The notes beneath the pieces are model-generated. The model was not told where the DNA came from. It did no database searches and worked only from the letters and a program-made list of their open reading frames with translations. From NCBI RefSeq assembly GCF_039538365.1, contig NZ_BAABCA010000002.1:434001-498000 (forward strand): DNA of 64,000 nucleotides, read 5' to 3'. Positions 49,023 through 57,470 of the stretch are shown here, piece by piece; positions within the stretch are counted from its first letter, which is position 1; every line of letters starts with the position of its first letter. The DNA is from Postechiella marina (GTDB lineage Bacteria; Bacteroidota; Bacteroidia; Flavobacteriales; Flavobacteriaceae). The position numbers were made by a program, and so were the translations under genes.

Positions 49023-51122
49023 TTGATTTCTTACAAAAAAGAAGCTAAAGTGAACTATCCAAATACTAAAAAAGGGCAAACTACAGATACTTACTTTAAT
49101 GTTAAAGTTAAAGATCCATACAGGTGGTTAGAAGACGATAAAAGTAAAGACACAAAAAATTGGGTTATTGCTCAAAATAAAACAACAGAAAGTTATTTAG
49201 ATAGCATCCCCTTTAGGCAACAATTAAACAAACGTCTTTCTCATTTATGGAATTACGAAAAAAGGAGTGCTCCATTCAAAAAAGGAGACTACACTTACTA
49301 TTCTAAAAACAACGGTTTACAAAACCAAAATGTTTACTACAGAAAAAAAGACAACGAAAACGAAGAGCTTTTTTTAGATCCAAATACATTTTCTAAAAAT
49401 GGCACTACCTCTTTAGGCTCATTAAGTTTTTCTGAAGATGGTAGTAAACTAGCATATTCTATTTCTGAAGGTGGAAGCGATTGGCGCAAAGTTATTGTCA
49501 TAAATACCAAAACCAAAGTAAAAACTCTAGATACACTTATAGATGTTAAATTTAGTAATTTATCGTGGTATAAAAACGAAGGCTTTTACTACTCTAGTTA
49601 CGATAAACCAGATGGTAGCGAGTTGTCTGCAAAAACAGATCAACACAAAGTGTATTATCATAAATTAGGAACACCACAAACCGAAGATATTTTAATTTTT
49701 GGAGGTATTCCCGAAGAAAAACACCGCTATATTTATGCCTCGGTAACAGAAGACAATAAATATTTAATTATTACCCCAAGAGTATCAACTTCTGGAAATA
49801 AATTATATATAAGAGATTTATCGAAACCTAATAGCAAATTAATAACTGTACTCGACAACACAGATACTGATACTTATATTATAGAAAACCAAGGAAGTAA
49901 ACTTTTCTTGGTTACCAATTTAAATGCACCTAACAAAAAAATAGTAACTGTTGATGCTGCAAACCCAAAGCCAGAACATTGGGTCGATTTTATTCCAGAA
50001 ACCAAACATGTTTTAAGTCCAACAACAGGAAGTGGTTTTTTCTTTGCGCACTATATGGTTAATGCGCTCTCCCTGGTTAAACAGATCGATTATAACGGTC
50101 GCTTTATAAGAGATATATCCCTTCCAGATTTAGGTACAGCCTCTGGTTTTAGTGGCAAAAAAGAAGATAAAACATTATACTTTTCTTTTACAAATTATAA
50201 TACAGCCACCAACATAATGTCTTTAAACCCAAAAACGGGAGATACAAAATTATATTGGAAACCAACTATAGATTTTGATAGTCAACAATACGAAAGTCAT
50301 CAAATATTTTACTCTTCAAAAGACGGAACAAAAGTTCCCATGATAATAACCCATAAAAAGGGAATAACGCTTAATGGCAAAAACCCAACAATACTTTATG
50401 GCTATGGCGGTTTTAATATCAGCTTAACACCATCTTTTAATATTGCTAATGTAGTGTGGATGGAACAAGGCGGTATTTTAGCTGTGCCCAATTTACGAGG
50501 TGGAGGCGAATACGGTCGCACTTGGCACGATGCTGGTACACAGCAAAAAAAACAAAATGTTTTTGACGATTTTATAGCTGCTGCAGAATATTTAAAAACT
50601 AAAAACTACACATCATCCAGTTATTTAGCTATTCGAGGAGGCTCTAACGGAGGCTTACTAGTTGGAGCAACCATGACCCAAAAACCTCAATTAGCAAAAG
50701 TTGCTTTGCCTGCTGTTGGCGTTTTAGACATGCTACGCTACCACATATTTACAGCTGGTGCAGGTTGGGCTTACGACTACGGAACCGCAGACCAAAGCGA
50801 AACAATGTTTAATTATTTAAAAGGATATTCTCCTGTACACAACGTAAAACTAGGCGTAGAATATCCTGCAACATTAATAACAACAGGAGATCATGACGAT
50901 CGTGTTGTTCCTGCTCATAGTTATAAATTCGCTGCCGAGTTACAAAGTAAACAAGCTGGTACAAACCCTACTTTAATACGTATAGAAACCAATGCTGGAC
51001 ATGGTGCAGGAACACCAGTTAGTAAAATGATAGAACAATATGTAGACATTTTTGGCTTTACACTTTACAATATGGGTTTTAAATCATTACCTTCAAAAAC
51101 AGAAAATAAAATAAAAGGATAA
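49023..51122 (+). CDS. Prolyl oligopeptidase (S9A), apparently with a damaged lipoprotein signal
   Basis: A 699-residue serine peptidase that cuts after proline in short peptides. N-terminal propeller begins at VKDPYRWLEDD (about residue 29); catalytic triad: Ser541 in RGGSNGGLLVGA, Asp in TGDHDDRVVPAHS, His in ETNAGHGAG. The frame has no ATG: the first usable codon is TTG 49023 (encoding LISYKKEAK). Relatives are usually lipoproteins. Here an ATG at 48998 starts MISLLRL then stops, one frame away, and the position expected to be the lipobox Cys (LISC) is Tyr. A one-base indel plus Cys-to-Tyr change would explain this. The enzyme core is intact. Confidence 0.85.
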   Translation: MISYKKEAKVNYPNTKKGQTTDTYFNVKVKDPYRWLEDDKSKDTKNWVIAQNKTTESYLDSIPFRQQLNKRLSHLWNYEKRSAPFKKGDYTYYSKNNGLQNQNVYYRKKDNENEELFLDPNTFSKNGTTSLGSLSFSEDGSKLAYSISEGGSDWRKVIVINTKTKVKTLDTLIDVKFSNLSWYKNEGFYYSSYDKPDGSELSAKTDQHKVYYHKLGTPQTEDILIFGGIPEEKHRYIYASVTEDNKYLIITPRVSTSGNKLYIRDLSKPNSKLITVLDNTDTDTYIIENQGSKLFLVTNLNAPNKKIVTVDAANPKPEHWVDFIPETKHVLSPTTGSGFFFAHYMVNALSLVKQIDYNGRFIRDISLPDLGTASGFSGKKEDKTLYFSFTNYNTATNIMSLNPKTGDTKLYWKPTIDFDSQQYESHQIFYSSKDGTKVPMIITHKKGITLNGKNPTILYGYGGFNISLTPSFNIANVVWMEQGGILAVPNLRGGGEYGRTWHDAGTQQKKQNVFDDFIAAAEYLKTKNYTSSSYLAIRGGSNGGLLVGATMTQKPQLAKVALPAVGVLDMLRYHIFTAGAGWAYDYGTADQSETMFNYLKGYSPVHNVKLGVEYPATLITTGDHDDRVVPAHSYKFAAELQSKQAGTNPTLIRIETNAGHGAGTPVSKMIEQYVDIFGFTLYNMGFKSLPSKTENKIKG

Positions 51123-51129
51123 TTTTTAA

Positions 51130-51177
51130 TACTTTTGATATAATAGACCTGTTTAGTTAAAATAACTAGGCAGGTCT
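51130..51177 (+). promoter_or_regulatory. -7 element and leader hairpin before the ABC ATPase gene
   Basis: TACTTTTG (51130-51137) fits TAnnTTTG. Immediately after it, AGACCTG and CAGGTCT (about 51144-51177) enclose TTAGTTA/TAACTA, forming a long stem that would sit at the 5' end of the mRNA. Alternatively this hairpin is a terminator of the oligopeptidase gene with a poor T run. Confidence 0.4.
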
Positions 51178-51192
51178 TGTAATAAACCAAAG

Positions 51193-52104
51193 ATGCTTAA
51201 CGTAAAAAACCTAACATTTTCTTATAATAAAACGCCTGTTTTAACAGATATTTCTTTTAAAGCAAAACCAGGAGAACATGTTGCTATTATTGGAGAAAGT
51301 GGCTCTGGAAAAAGTACATTATTAAAGGTTTTATATGGCGAGTACGATCTAGACAAAGGACATACATACTGGCACGATCAAGAAATTTTAGGACCAAAAC
51401 ACAACTTAGTTGTTGGTTATGATTTTATGAAATATGTAGCTCAAGAGTTCGACTTGATGCCATTTATTACAGTTGCCGAAAATATAGGCAAGTTTCTTTC
51501 TCGGTTTTACCCAGAAGAAAAAGCACGAAGAACAGCCGAATTAATGGAAGTTGTAGAACTCACAAAATTTGCAAACATTAAAGTAAAAACCTTAAGTGGA
51601 GGCCAAAAACAACGTGTAGCCTTAGCTCGTGCTTTAGCCAAACAACCAGAAATTATTTTACTAGACGAACCTTTTAGCCATATTGATAATTTTAAAAAAC
51701 AAAGTCTTAGAAGAAACGTTTTTAAATACTTAAAAAACAATAACGTTACTTGTATTGTAGCTACCCACGATAAAGAAGATGTGTTAGGGTTTGCAGACCG
51801 CATGATTGTTTTAAACAACAATAAAATTGCGGTTAACAACTTACCCGAAACACTCTACAAAAACCCAAATACACCTTTAATAGCATCTTTTTTTGGAGAA
51901 TTTAATGTTATAAACGATAACATTATTTATGCCAATCAATTAAAAATAGTTAAACAATCTAACTTAAAAGCAACCGTGTTGTGTAGCTATTTTAAAGGGC
52001 ATTTTTATTTAATTGAAGGGCTTTTAAATAATGAAAAAGTATTTTTTGAAGCTTCTAAAAAATACACAGAGGGAACCGAGTTATTTCTTAAAATAATCGA
52101 TTAA
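51193..52104 (+). CDS. ABC transporter ATP-binding protein (no adjacent permease)
   Basis: A 303-residue ATPase: Walker A GESGSGKST at residues 34-42, Q-loop YVAQEFDLMPF, signature LSGGQKQRVALARAL, Walker B EIILLDEPFSHID, switch His in VATHDKEDV. The extra 70 C-terminal residues after the ATPase core resemble the TOBE-like extension of PotA/MalK-type importers. No permease or binding protein is adjacent; the next gene encodes an unrelated-looking membrane protein. The transported substrate is unknown. Confidence 0.88.
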   Translation: MLNVKNLTFSYNKTPVLTDISFKAKPGEHVAIIGESGSGKSTLLKVLYGEYDLDKGHTYWHDQEILGPKHNLVVGYDFMKYVAQEFDLMPFITVAENIGKFLSRFYPEEKARRTAELMEVVELTKFANIKVKTLSGGQKQRVALARALAKQPEIILLDEPFSHIDNFKKQSLRRNVFKYLKNNNVTCIVATHDKEDVLGFADRMIVLNNNKIAVNNLPETLYKNPNTPLIASFFGEFNVINDNIIYANQLKIVKQSNLKATVLCSYFKGHFYLIEGLLNNEKVFFEASKKYTEGTELFLKIID

Positions 52105-52125
52105 CCTCTAGCAAAAGCCTAAACC

Positions 52126-53490
52126 ATGTTTACCAATAGAAATTTAAATAAAAACGAATTTGCTTACGTTTCTAACCAGATTAACCAAACCAAAACTTTA
52201 TTGTTTGTTACATTTATTATCCTTGTCATTGTAGTTTCTGCTTTAGCATTTACTGTCTATAACGAACTTGATGAGTATAATTTTTTTCTTAATATCAACT
52301 TTGGTTTTTTAATAATTCTACTTTACGGACTAAATTGGTTTGTAAAAGGATATAAAAATTATATTATAAATCCTCTAGTTCATAAATCTAAAGGGGTTTA
52401 TAAACGTATTTACGAGCAACACGGTAAAAACGGAAGGTATTACGATACCCTAAATGGTTTTAAAATAAAAGTGCCTTGGCATTGGAGAAGCTACCTAAAA
52501 GCACAACAAGCACAAATTGATTATGAGTATATCACTAGAGATGGTGCTGTTTCTATGAGCGAAGGTATACCAAATTACATAATCTCTATAAACGATGTAC
52601 TTTCGTTAGACTACGAAATTAAAAACGGACTTAGAAAAGCCAAACCTATATCGTTTTTAAATATTGTGAGTATCCTTTTAGTTGTGCCTGTTGTTTTAGT
52701 ACAGTCTTTTAATACGAATTTGCAACACATTAAAGATTACAAACAAATAACATTAAGTAAAGCAGACGAAATAACACTAAATTCAGTTGAAGATTTAGCC
52801 AAAATAACAACGCCAAGTTACATTAAAATTGAGCAAGCTTGGGTGTATCAATTTGAATCTCCTTCCGCTTATAAAGGTGACTATTTTGTGATTTCTAAAC
52901 AAGAAAGAGACCGTATTTACAACAACCCATCATCAAGTATTAATTTACAATATTTTTTACCCTCTAGAGCATTTCAAAAGCCAGACAAAAATACTTTTAA
53001 AAATAACCTAGAAAAAAATAATCTTATGGAATTGGCTGTTTTTAAAGACCTACCAGATTCTACTTTTAATGCGATTTTAAATAAAGAATACCAATCACGT
53101 GTTAAAACTTACGAGCGAAGACTAAAGGCTGCTAAAAATATCGAAAAATCGCTAGAAACCTTAAAACCAAAGAATTTTATTTTAAATATTAATGAGGAAT
53201 GCTTTAATGCCTTAAAAGAAAAACCAAACAGTATTAAAACAGGATTAGAAAGTACCTATGAAGTTTATGGGTTTTATACGCCAAAGAACAATAGCCTTGT
53301 TAGTTTTAAAACACAAGAAAGAAAAAAAGAAAATATTCAAAGTGCGCTGTTTCCTTTTGGAATTTGCTTAATAGTTATTTTGTTGTTTCTAAACACCCTA
53401 TACAAATTAATACGAAACACAATAATTAAAAAAAAACTCGTAAAAAAACAGTTAGATGTTTACCAAGGCCCAACAAGAATAGAAAAATAA
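52126..53490 (+). CDS. Hypothetical multi-pass membrane protein
   Basis: A 454-residue protein, not recognised. Predicted membrane helices lie at about 25-47 (TLLFVTFIILVIVVSALAF), 54-73 (FFLNINFGFLIILLYGLNWF), 176-196 and 404-424. The stretch between helices 3 and 4 (about 200-400) is soluble, Lys-rich and largely helical. It starts 21 nt after the ABC ATPase gene, so both may form one unit, but the topology is not that of an ABC permease. Function unknown. Confidence 0.7.
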   Translation: MFTNRNLNKNEFAYVSNQINQTKTLLFVTFIILVIVVSALAFTVYNELDEYNFFLNINFGFLIILLYGLNWFVKGYKNYIINPLVHKSKGVYKRIYEQHGKNGRYYDTLNGFKIKVPWHWRSYLKAQQAQIDYEYITRDGAVSMSEGIPNYIISINDVLSLDYEIKNGLRKAKPISFLNIVSILLVVPVVLVQSFNTNLQHIKDYKQITLSKADEITLNSVEDLAKITTPSYIKIEQAWVYQFESPSAYKGDYFVISKQERDRIYNNPSSSINLQYFLPSRAFQKPDKNTFKNNLEKNNLMELAVFKDLPDSTFNAILNKEYQSRVKTYERRLKAAKNIEKSLETLKPKNFILNINEECFNALKEKPNSIKTGLESTYEVYGFYTPKNNSLVSFKTQERKKENIQSALFPFGICLIVILLFLNTLYKLIRNTIIKKKLVKKQLDVYQGPTRIEK

Positions 53491-53501
53491 GTCTCTTACT
53501 T

Positions 53502-53963
53502 TTATAATACTGCGGTTATTTTAAATTTTTGATCTCTAAAAACAATTTCAGAATCTATTGTTTTTCCTATTAATAATTGTCCTATAGGCGTATTTGCAGA
53601 AATGGCATAAAATTTTGTATTTTCTACACTTAATTCTCCTGCACTAATAGCAATATAATAATTTAATTTAGAGGTGTAAACAACACTACCCAAACCTACT
53701 TTACTAGATGTTTGCTCTACATCTACTTTAGATAATAACGCTCTAGTTTTTTCAACTTCTGCCAATTGGTTTCCTGCCTTTTCTCGTTCTAACTGCAACA
53801 TAGCTCGACCCGTTTCGTGTTTATCGCCTGCACTACTTTTGGTTTCTGATGTTAATGATGTTTGTATTTCGTTTATTGTATGTTGTATGGTTGTATATCT
53901 ATTTTCTATAAATGCTGCACAAGCATTAAATAACTGCGCTTTAATTTTTAACTGACTTTTCAT
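53502..53963 (-). CDS. GreA/GreB-family elongation-factor-like protein
   Basis: A 153-residue protein. An N-terminal helical hairpin (about 5-85) includes the acidic, conserved-looking SAGDKHETGRAMLQLE, and a C-terminal FKBP-like domain (about 92-153) has VGLGSVVYTSKLNYYIAIS and ANTPIGQLLIGKTIDSEI. That arrangement resembles transcript-cleavage factors GreA/GreB and Rnk. Homologues are, as I recall, often mislabelled '3-oxoacyl-ACP synthase'; no thiolase motif is present. The start overlaps the end of mtgA by 23 nt, indicating coupled translation. Confidence 0.75.
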   Translation of the reverse strand: MKSQLKIKAQLFNACAAFIENRYTTIQHTINEIQTSLTSETKSSAGDKHETGRAMLQLEREKAGNQLAEVEKTRALLSKVDVEQTSSKVGLGSVVYTSKLNYYIAISAGELSVENTKFYAISANTPIGQLLIGKTIDSEIVFRDQKFKITAVL

Positions 53964-54651
53964 TTTCTTTAGGATAATCTAATGCTCCAAAATACATCAT
54001 TTGTTTTGTAATCCAAACGGTTCTATCTTTTATATAGTTTGATGCAGGATTTGCTTTGTAAACTCTTGGATTTGGTAAAATCGATGCCATAGCTGCAGCC
54101 TCAAATTTAGATAGTGTATTAGCCTGCTTATTAAACCAATATTTTGATGCTGCTTCTGCTCCATAAATACCTTTTCCCATTTCAATACTGTTTAAATACA
54201 CTTCTATAATACGCTCTTTACTCCAACAAAATTCTATTAAAAACGTAAAGTAAGTTTCTAAACCTTTTCTTAACCAACTGCGTTCTGGCCATAAAAAAAC
54301 ATTTTTTGCGGTTTGCTGGCTTATAGTACTACCGCCTTTAATACGTTTACCTTTTTTATTAAATTCGAATGCTTTTTCTATAGCTTTAAAATCGAAACCA
54401 TTATGTTTTAAAAAGTTTTGGTCTTCGCTACAAATAACAGCTAATTGTAAATTTTTAGATATTTTATTTAAGGGTACCCAATCGTGTTTCCAAAAGGTTT
54501 TTACTTCTTCTTTTGATGGTTCAAAATACCTAATAACCATTAACGGAGTAATTTTAACTGGTACGTATTTATATAAAAAAACCATACCTATAGAAAACGC
54601 TACAAGCCAAAATAAAATTTTAAATACAAATTTAAATAAACGCTTTATCAT
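53941..54651 (-). CDS. mtgA: Monofunctional peptidoglycan glycosyltransferase
   Basis: A 236-residue inner-membrane enzyme polymerising lipid II into glycan strands. Membrane anchor at about 5-28; family GT51 motifs: catalytic Glu in CSEDQNFLKHNGFD, then KGGSTISQQTAKNVFLW, RKGLETYFTFLIE and NSIEMGKGIYGAEAASKYWF (in parts). No transpeptidase domain. It follows the FAD oxidoreductase by 30 nt and overlaps the Gre-like gene by 23 nt. Confidence 0.95.
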   Translation of the reverse strand: MIKRLFKFVFKILFWLVAFSIGMVFLYKYVPVKITPLMVIRYFEPSKEEVKTFWKHDWVPLNKISKNLQLAVICSEDQNFLKHNGFDFKAIEKAFEFNKKGKRIKGGSTISQQTAKNVFLWPERSWLRKGLETYFTFLIEFCWSKERIIEVYLNSIEMGKGIYGAEAASKYWFNKQANTLSKFEAAAMASILPNPRVYKANPASNYIKDRTVWITKQMMYFGALDYPKENEKSVKN

Positions 54652-54681
54652 TTTTATTCCTCCTTATTCTACTGGTATAAT

Positions 54682-55794
54682 TTATGGTAATTGCGCCAAC
54701 TCTTTACCAACTAGACTACCTATAGCCACACCCATACCGCCAAGGCGAACACCGCAAAATACATTATTGCTTAATTGCTTTACAATAGCTTTTTTTTGAC
54801 TTCCTACGCCCATAACACCACTCCAACGATGTTCTACAGTAAAATGCTTGTTTGGTAAAATTAAGTCGCTTAAAAGACTTTCTAGCTTGTTTTGAATTAA
54901 TTGGGTTTGCTTTAACTCTGTGGTTTCTTCTCCTTTAAAATCTAAATGTCTTCCGCCTCCTAAAAGAATTCTATTATTTATATTTCTAAAGTAATAGTAA
55001 CCTTTGTCTAAATGAAATGTGCCTTTTATATGTAAGTCTTTTATAGGCTTAGTTATTAAAACTTGTGCTCTTGCTGGTTTTACTTCTTCTTTTAAAAGTT
55101 GAGATGCAAATCCATTTGTAGCAATTAGTAATTTTGATGTTGAAAAGCTAAATTGATTGGTTTTTATTTTTACTGAATTGGTATCGTCTATAAAAGATTG
55201 GACACTGCAATTATTTAAAATTTTTATACTTTTTGATTGTACTTTTTTAAGTAAAGCCTCCATCATGTTTCCGGTATCTATTTGGCCTTCTATGCTATTA
55301 AAGATGTATTTATTTTTTATATTCTGAAAATTAAAAACATTATTTTTTAGACTAAAAACATCGTCTTTAAAAATAGGTTGAAGCATTTTATTTACACGTT
55401 CTCTTTGCGATAAGCAATGGTTAAACAAAACAGAATCGTTTTTTTGAAACAACTCGAAACCACCATTATTTTTGTAATTAATATTTTTTTTGCCTACAGT
55501 TTTTAGCAATACATTTAAGCCTTCTACTCGTTTTTTTACAAGCTCTATAATTTCACTTTCGGTATGTGTTTTTAAATCGTCTAGTATTTCACTTAAACTA
55601 CCAAAGCATGCAAAACCTGCGTTTTTAGTGCTGGCGCCTTGTGGCAACATGCCTTTTTCTAATATTAATATTTTTGCTTTAGGGTAACGTTTGTTTAATT
55701 GTAATGCGCAGTTTAAGCCTACTATACCACTACCTACAATGGTAAAATCTATTTGTGTTAACCAATTTTTTATTTCCCAATACGAAAGGTCCAT
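54682..55794 (-). CDS. FAD-dependent oxidoreductase (DAO / glycine oxidase family)
   Basis: A 370-residue flavoenzyme of the D-amino-acid oxidase-like family. N-terminal FAD-binding GSGIVGLNCALQL (about 21-33) with the acidic end of the Rossmann strand in KILILEKG, and the C-terminal GVRLGGMGVAIGSLVGKELA that closes the FAD site. Substrates of the family include glycine, sarcosine and other amines; the exact one is not evident. It is upstream of mtgA in an apparent operon. Repeat copy B lies just upstream of its start. Confidence 0.85.
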   Translation of the reverse strand: MDLSYWEIKNWLTQIDFTIVGSGIVGLNCALQLNKRYPKAKILILEKGMLPQGASTKNAGFACFGSLSEILDDLKTHTESEIIELVKKRVEGLNVLLKTVGKKNINYKNNGGFELFQKNDSVLFNHCLSQRERVNKMLQPIFKDDVFSLKNNVFNFQNIKNKYIFNSIEGQIDTGNMMEALLKKVQSKSIKILNNCSVQSFIDDTNSVKIKTNQFSFSTSKLLIATNGFASQLLKEEVKPARAQVLITKPIKDLHIKGTFHLDKGYYYFRNINNRILLGGGRHLDFKGEETTELKQTQLIQNKLESLLSDLILPNKHFTVEHRWSGVMGVGSQKKAIVKQLSNNVFCGVRLGGMGVAIGSLVGKELAQLP

Positions 55795-55833
55795 ATTGCT
55801 AATGTAATGTTTTCTTTAAAATGAACTGGCTCT

Positions 55834-55984
55834 GTGTTAGGGATTGATGCGGCATCCTTTTGTTTTTATTTACAGGTAGCCAACTGCATAGCATTAAAAG
55901 TGCTTAACTTAATAATAGATTTTGCCTTAGTAGCAATATATAAAAACTAAAGATATAGCGGAAAGCCCGACCCTTGGGTAACAC
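55834..55984 (-). repeat. Copy B of the dispersed repeat
   Basis: On the plus strand it begins GTGTTA (55834-55839) and ends TAACAC (55979-55984), inverted ends that correspond to GCGTTA/TAACGC of copy A (24974-25054). Inner conserved parts are TTAGGGATTGA and GAAAGCCCGACCCTTG. The interior has a further inverted repeat of 13 bp with one mismatch (55857-55869 and 55940-55952). 151 nt, no gene. Both copies lie downstream of a gene in the same orientation (bioA; accC). Confidence 0.75.
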
Positions 55985-55986
55985 CA

Positions 55987-56015
55987 TAAAAAAACTCCGA
56001 AATTGCTTTCGGAGT
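55987..56015 (-). terminator. Terminator of accC
   Basis: ACTCCGAAA (55994-56002) and TTTCGGAGT (56007-56015), 9 bp with a 4-nt loop; on the minus strand the stem is followed by seven T. It lies just after the accC stop. Confidence 0.88.
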
Positions 56016-56021
56016 CTTGTT

Positions 56022-57374
56022 TTATTCTTCTATTACTTTTTTCATTTCGAAATCTTCCATAAACTTAGTGGTATAATTTCCAGAAATATAATCTGGATGA
56101 TCCATTAATTGTCTGTGAAATGGTATGGTAGTTTTTATACCTTCGATTACGAACTCGTCTAAAGCACGTTTCATTTTATTTATCGCTTCTTCTCTAGTTT
56201 GCGCTGTTGTAATTAACTTTGCAATCATAGAATCGTAGTTTGGTGGTATAGTATAACCTGCGTAAACATGTGTGTCTAAACGAACACCGTGCCCACCTGG
56301 AGCGTGAAGTGTTGTTATTTTTCCTGGAGATGGCCTAAAATCGTTAAATGGATCTTCGGCATTAATTCTACATTCTATAGAGTGTAATTTTGGGTCGTAA
56401 TTTTTACCAGAAATTGGCACACCTGCAGCTACTAATATTTGCTCTCGAATTAAATCGAAATCTATTACTTGCTCTGTAATTGGGTGCTCTACTTGAATAC
56501 GCGTATTCATTTCCATAAAATAGAAATTTCTATGCTTATCTACCAAGAACTCTACTGTACCTGCACCTTCGTATTTTATAAACTCTGAAGCTTTTACTGC
56601 TGCTTCACCCATTTTTTTACGCAATGCAGCGGTCATGAAAGGCGAAGGAACTTCTTCGGTTAATTTTTGATGACGACGTTGCACAGAGCAATCTCTTTCT
56701 GATAAATGACATGCTTTACCAGTAGAATCTCCTACAATTTGAATTTCTATATGTCTTGGCTCTTCGATAAGTTTTTCCATGTACATATCGTCGTTACCAA
56801 AGGCTGCTTTAGATTCTTGTCTTGCAGAATCCCATGCGTCTTTTAAATCTTCTGGTTTAAAAACACCTCGCATACCTTTACCTCCACCACCTGCAGATGC
56901 TTTAAGCATAACAGGATATCCTGTTTCTACAGCTAGCTTTTCGCATTCTTCAAAATCTTTAATTACACCGTCGCTTCCTGGTACACATGGTACTCCAGCT
57001 GCTTTCATGGTTTCTTTAGCGTTAGCCTTGTCTCCCATTTTATCAATCATATCGGCAGATGCGCCAATAAATTTGATACCGTGCTCTTCACAGATTTTTG
57101 AAAATTTTGCGTTTTCGGATAGGAAACCATATCCAGGGTGTATAGCATCTGCATTAGTAATTTCTGCTGCAGCTATTATATTGGACATTTTTAGGTACGA
57201 TTCGCTACTTGCAGCAGGACCAATGCATACTGCTTCGTCTGCAAATTTTACGTGTAAACTTTCGGCATCGGCAGTAGAGTATACAGCTACTGTTTTAATA
57301 CCCATTTCTTTACAGGTTCTAATAACACGAAGTGCTATTTCTCCCCTATTTGCTATCAATATTTTTTTAAACAT
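56022..57374 (-). CDS. accC: Acetyl-CoA carboxylase biotin carboxylase subunit
   Basis: A 450-residue ATP-grasp enzyme that carboxylates biotin on BCCP at the start of fatty-acid synthesis. Motifs: N-terminal KILIANRGEIALRVIRT, HPGYGFLSENAKF, ATP-binding GGGGKGMR, ERDCSVQRRHQK, and EMNTRIQVEHPITEQVIDFD (in parts). Full length. It follows accB by 96 nt, the gap containing AT-rich inverted repeats. Confidence 0.97.
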   Translation of the reverse strand: MFKKILIANRGEIALRVIRTCKEMGIKTVAVYSTADAESLHVKFADEAVCIGPAASSESYLKMSNIIAAAEITNADAIHPGYGFLSENAKFSKICEEHGIKFIGASADMIDKMGDKANAKETMKAAGVPCVPGSDGVIKDFEECEKLAVETGYPVMLKASAGGGGKGMRGVFKPEDLKDAWDSARQESKAAFGNDDMYMEKLIEEPRHIEIQIVGDSTGKACHLSERDCSVQRRHQKLTEEVPSPFMTAALRKKMGEAAVKASEFIKYEGAGTVEFLVDKHRNFYFMEMNTRIQVEHPITEQVIDFDLIREQILVAAGVPISGKNYDPKLHSIECRINAEDPFNDFRPSPGKITTLHAPGGHGVRLDTHVYAGYTIPPNYDSMIAKLITTAQTREEAINKMKRALDEFVIEGIKTTIPFHRQLMDHPDYISGNYTTKFMEDFEMKKVIEE

Positions 57375-57419
57375 CTTTTTTGAATTAGATAATTAGACAT
57401 TTGATTATTCGATTATTGA

Positions 57420-57464
57420 ATTATTAGATTTAGTAAACATCTAACAATCGAAAGCTCTAATAAT
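57420..57464. repeat. AT-rich inverted repeat between accB and accC
   Basis: ATTATTAGA (57420-57428) and TCTAATAAT (57456-57464) are perfect inverted repeats; the flanks contain further variants of the AGATTATTAGA theme and of ATCGA. It lies within the accB-accC intercistronic space, so it would form a hairpin in the mRNA. Confidence 0.5.
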
Positions 57465-57470
57465 CTAAAA

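Noticed and set aside
56779..57396. 205-codon open frame antisense to accC
   Set aside because: Shadow of the highly conserved accC coding frame.
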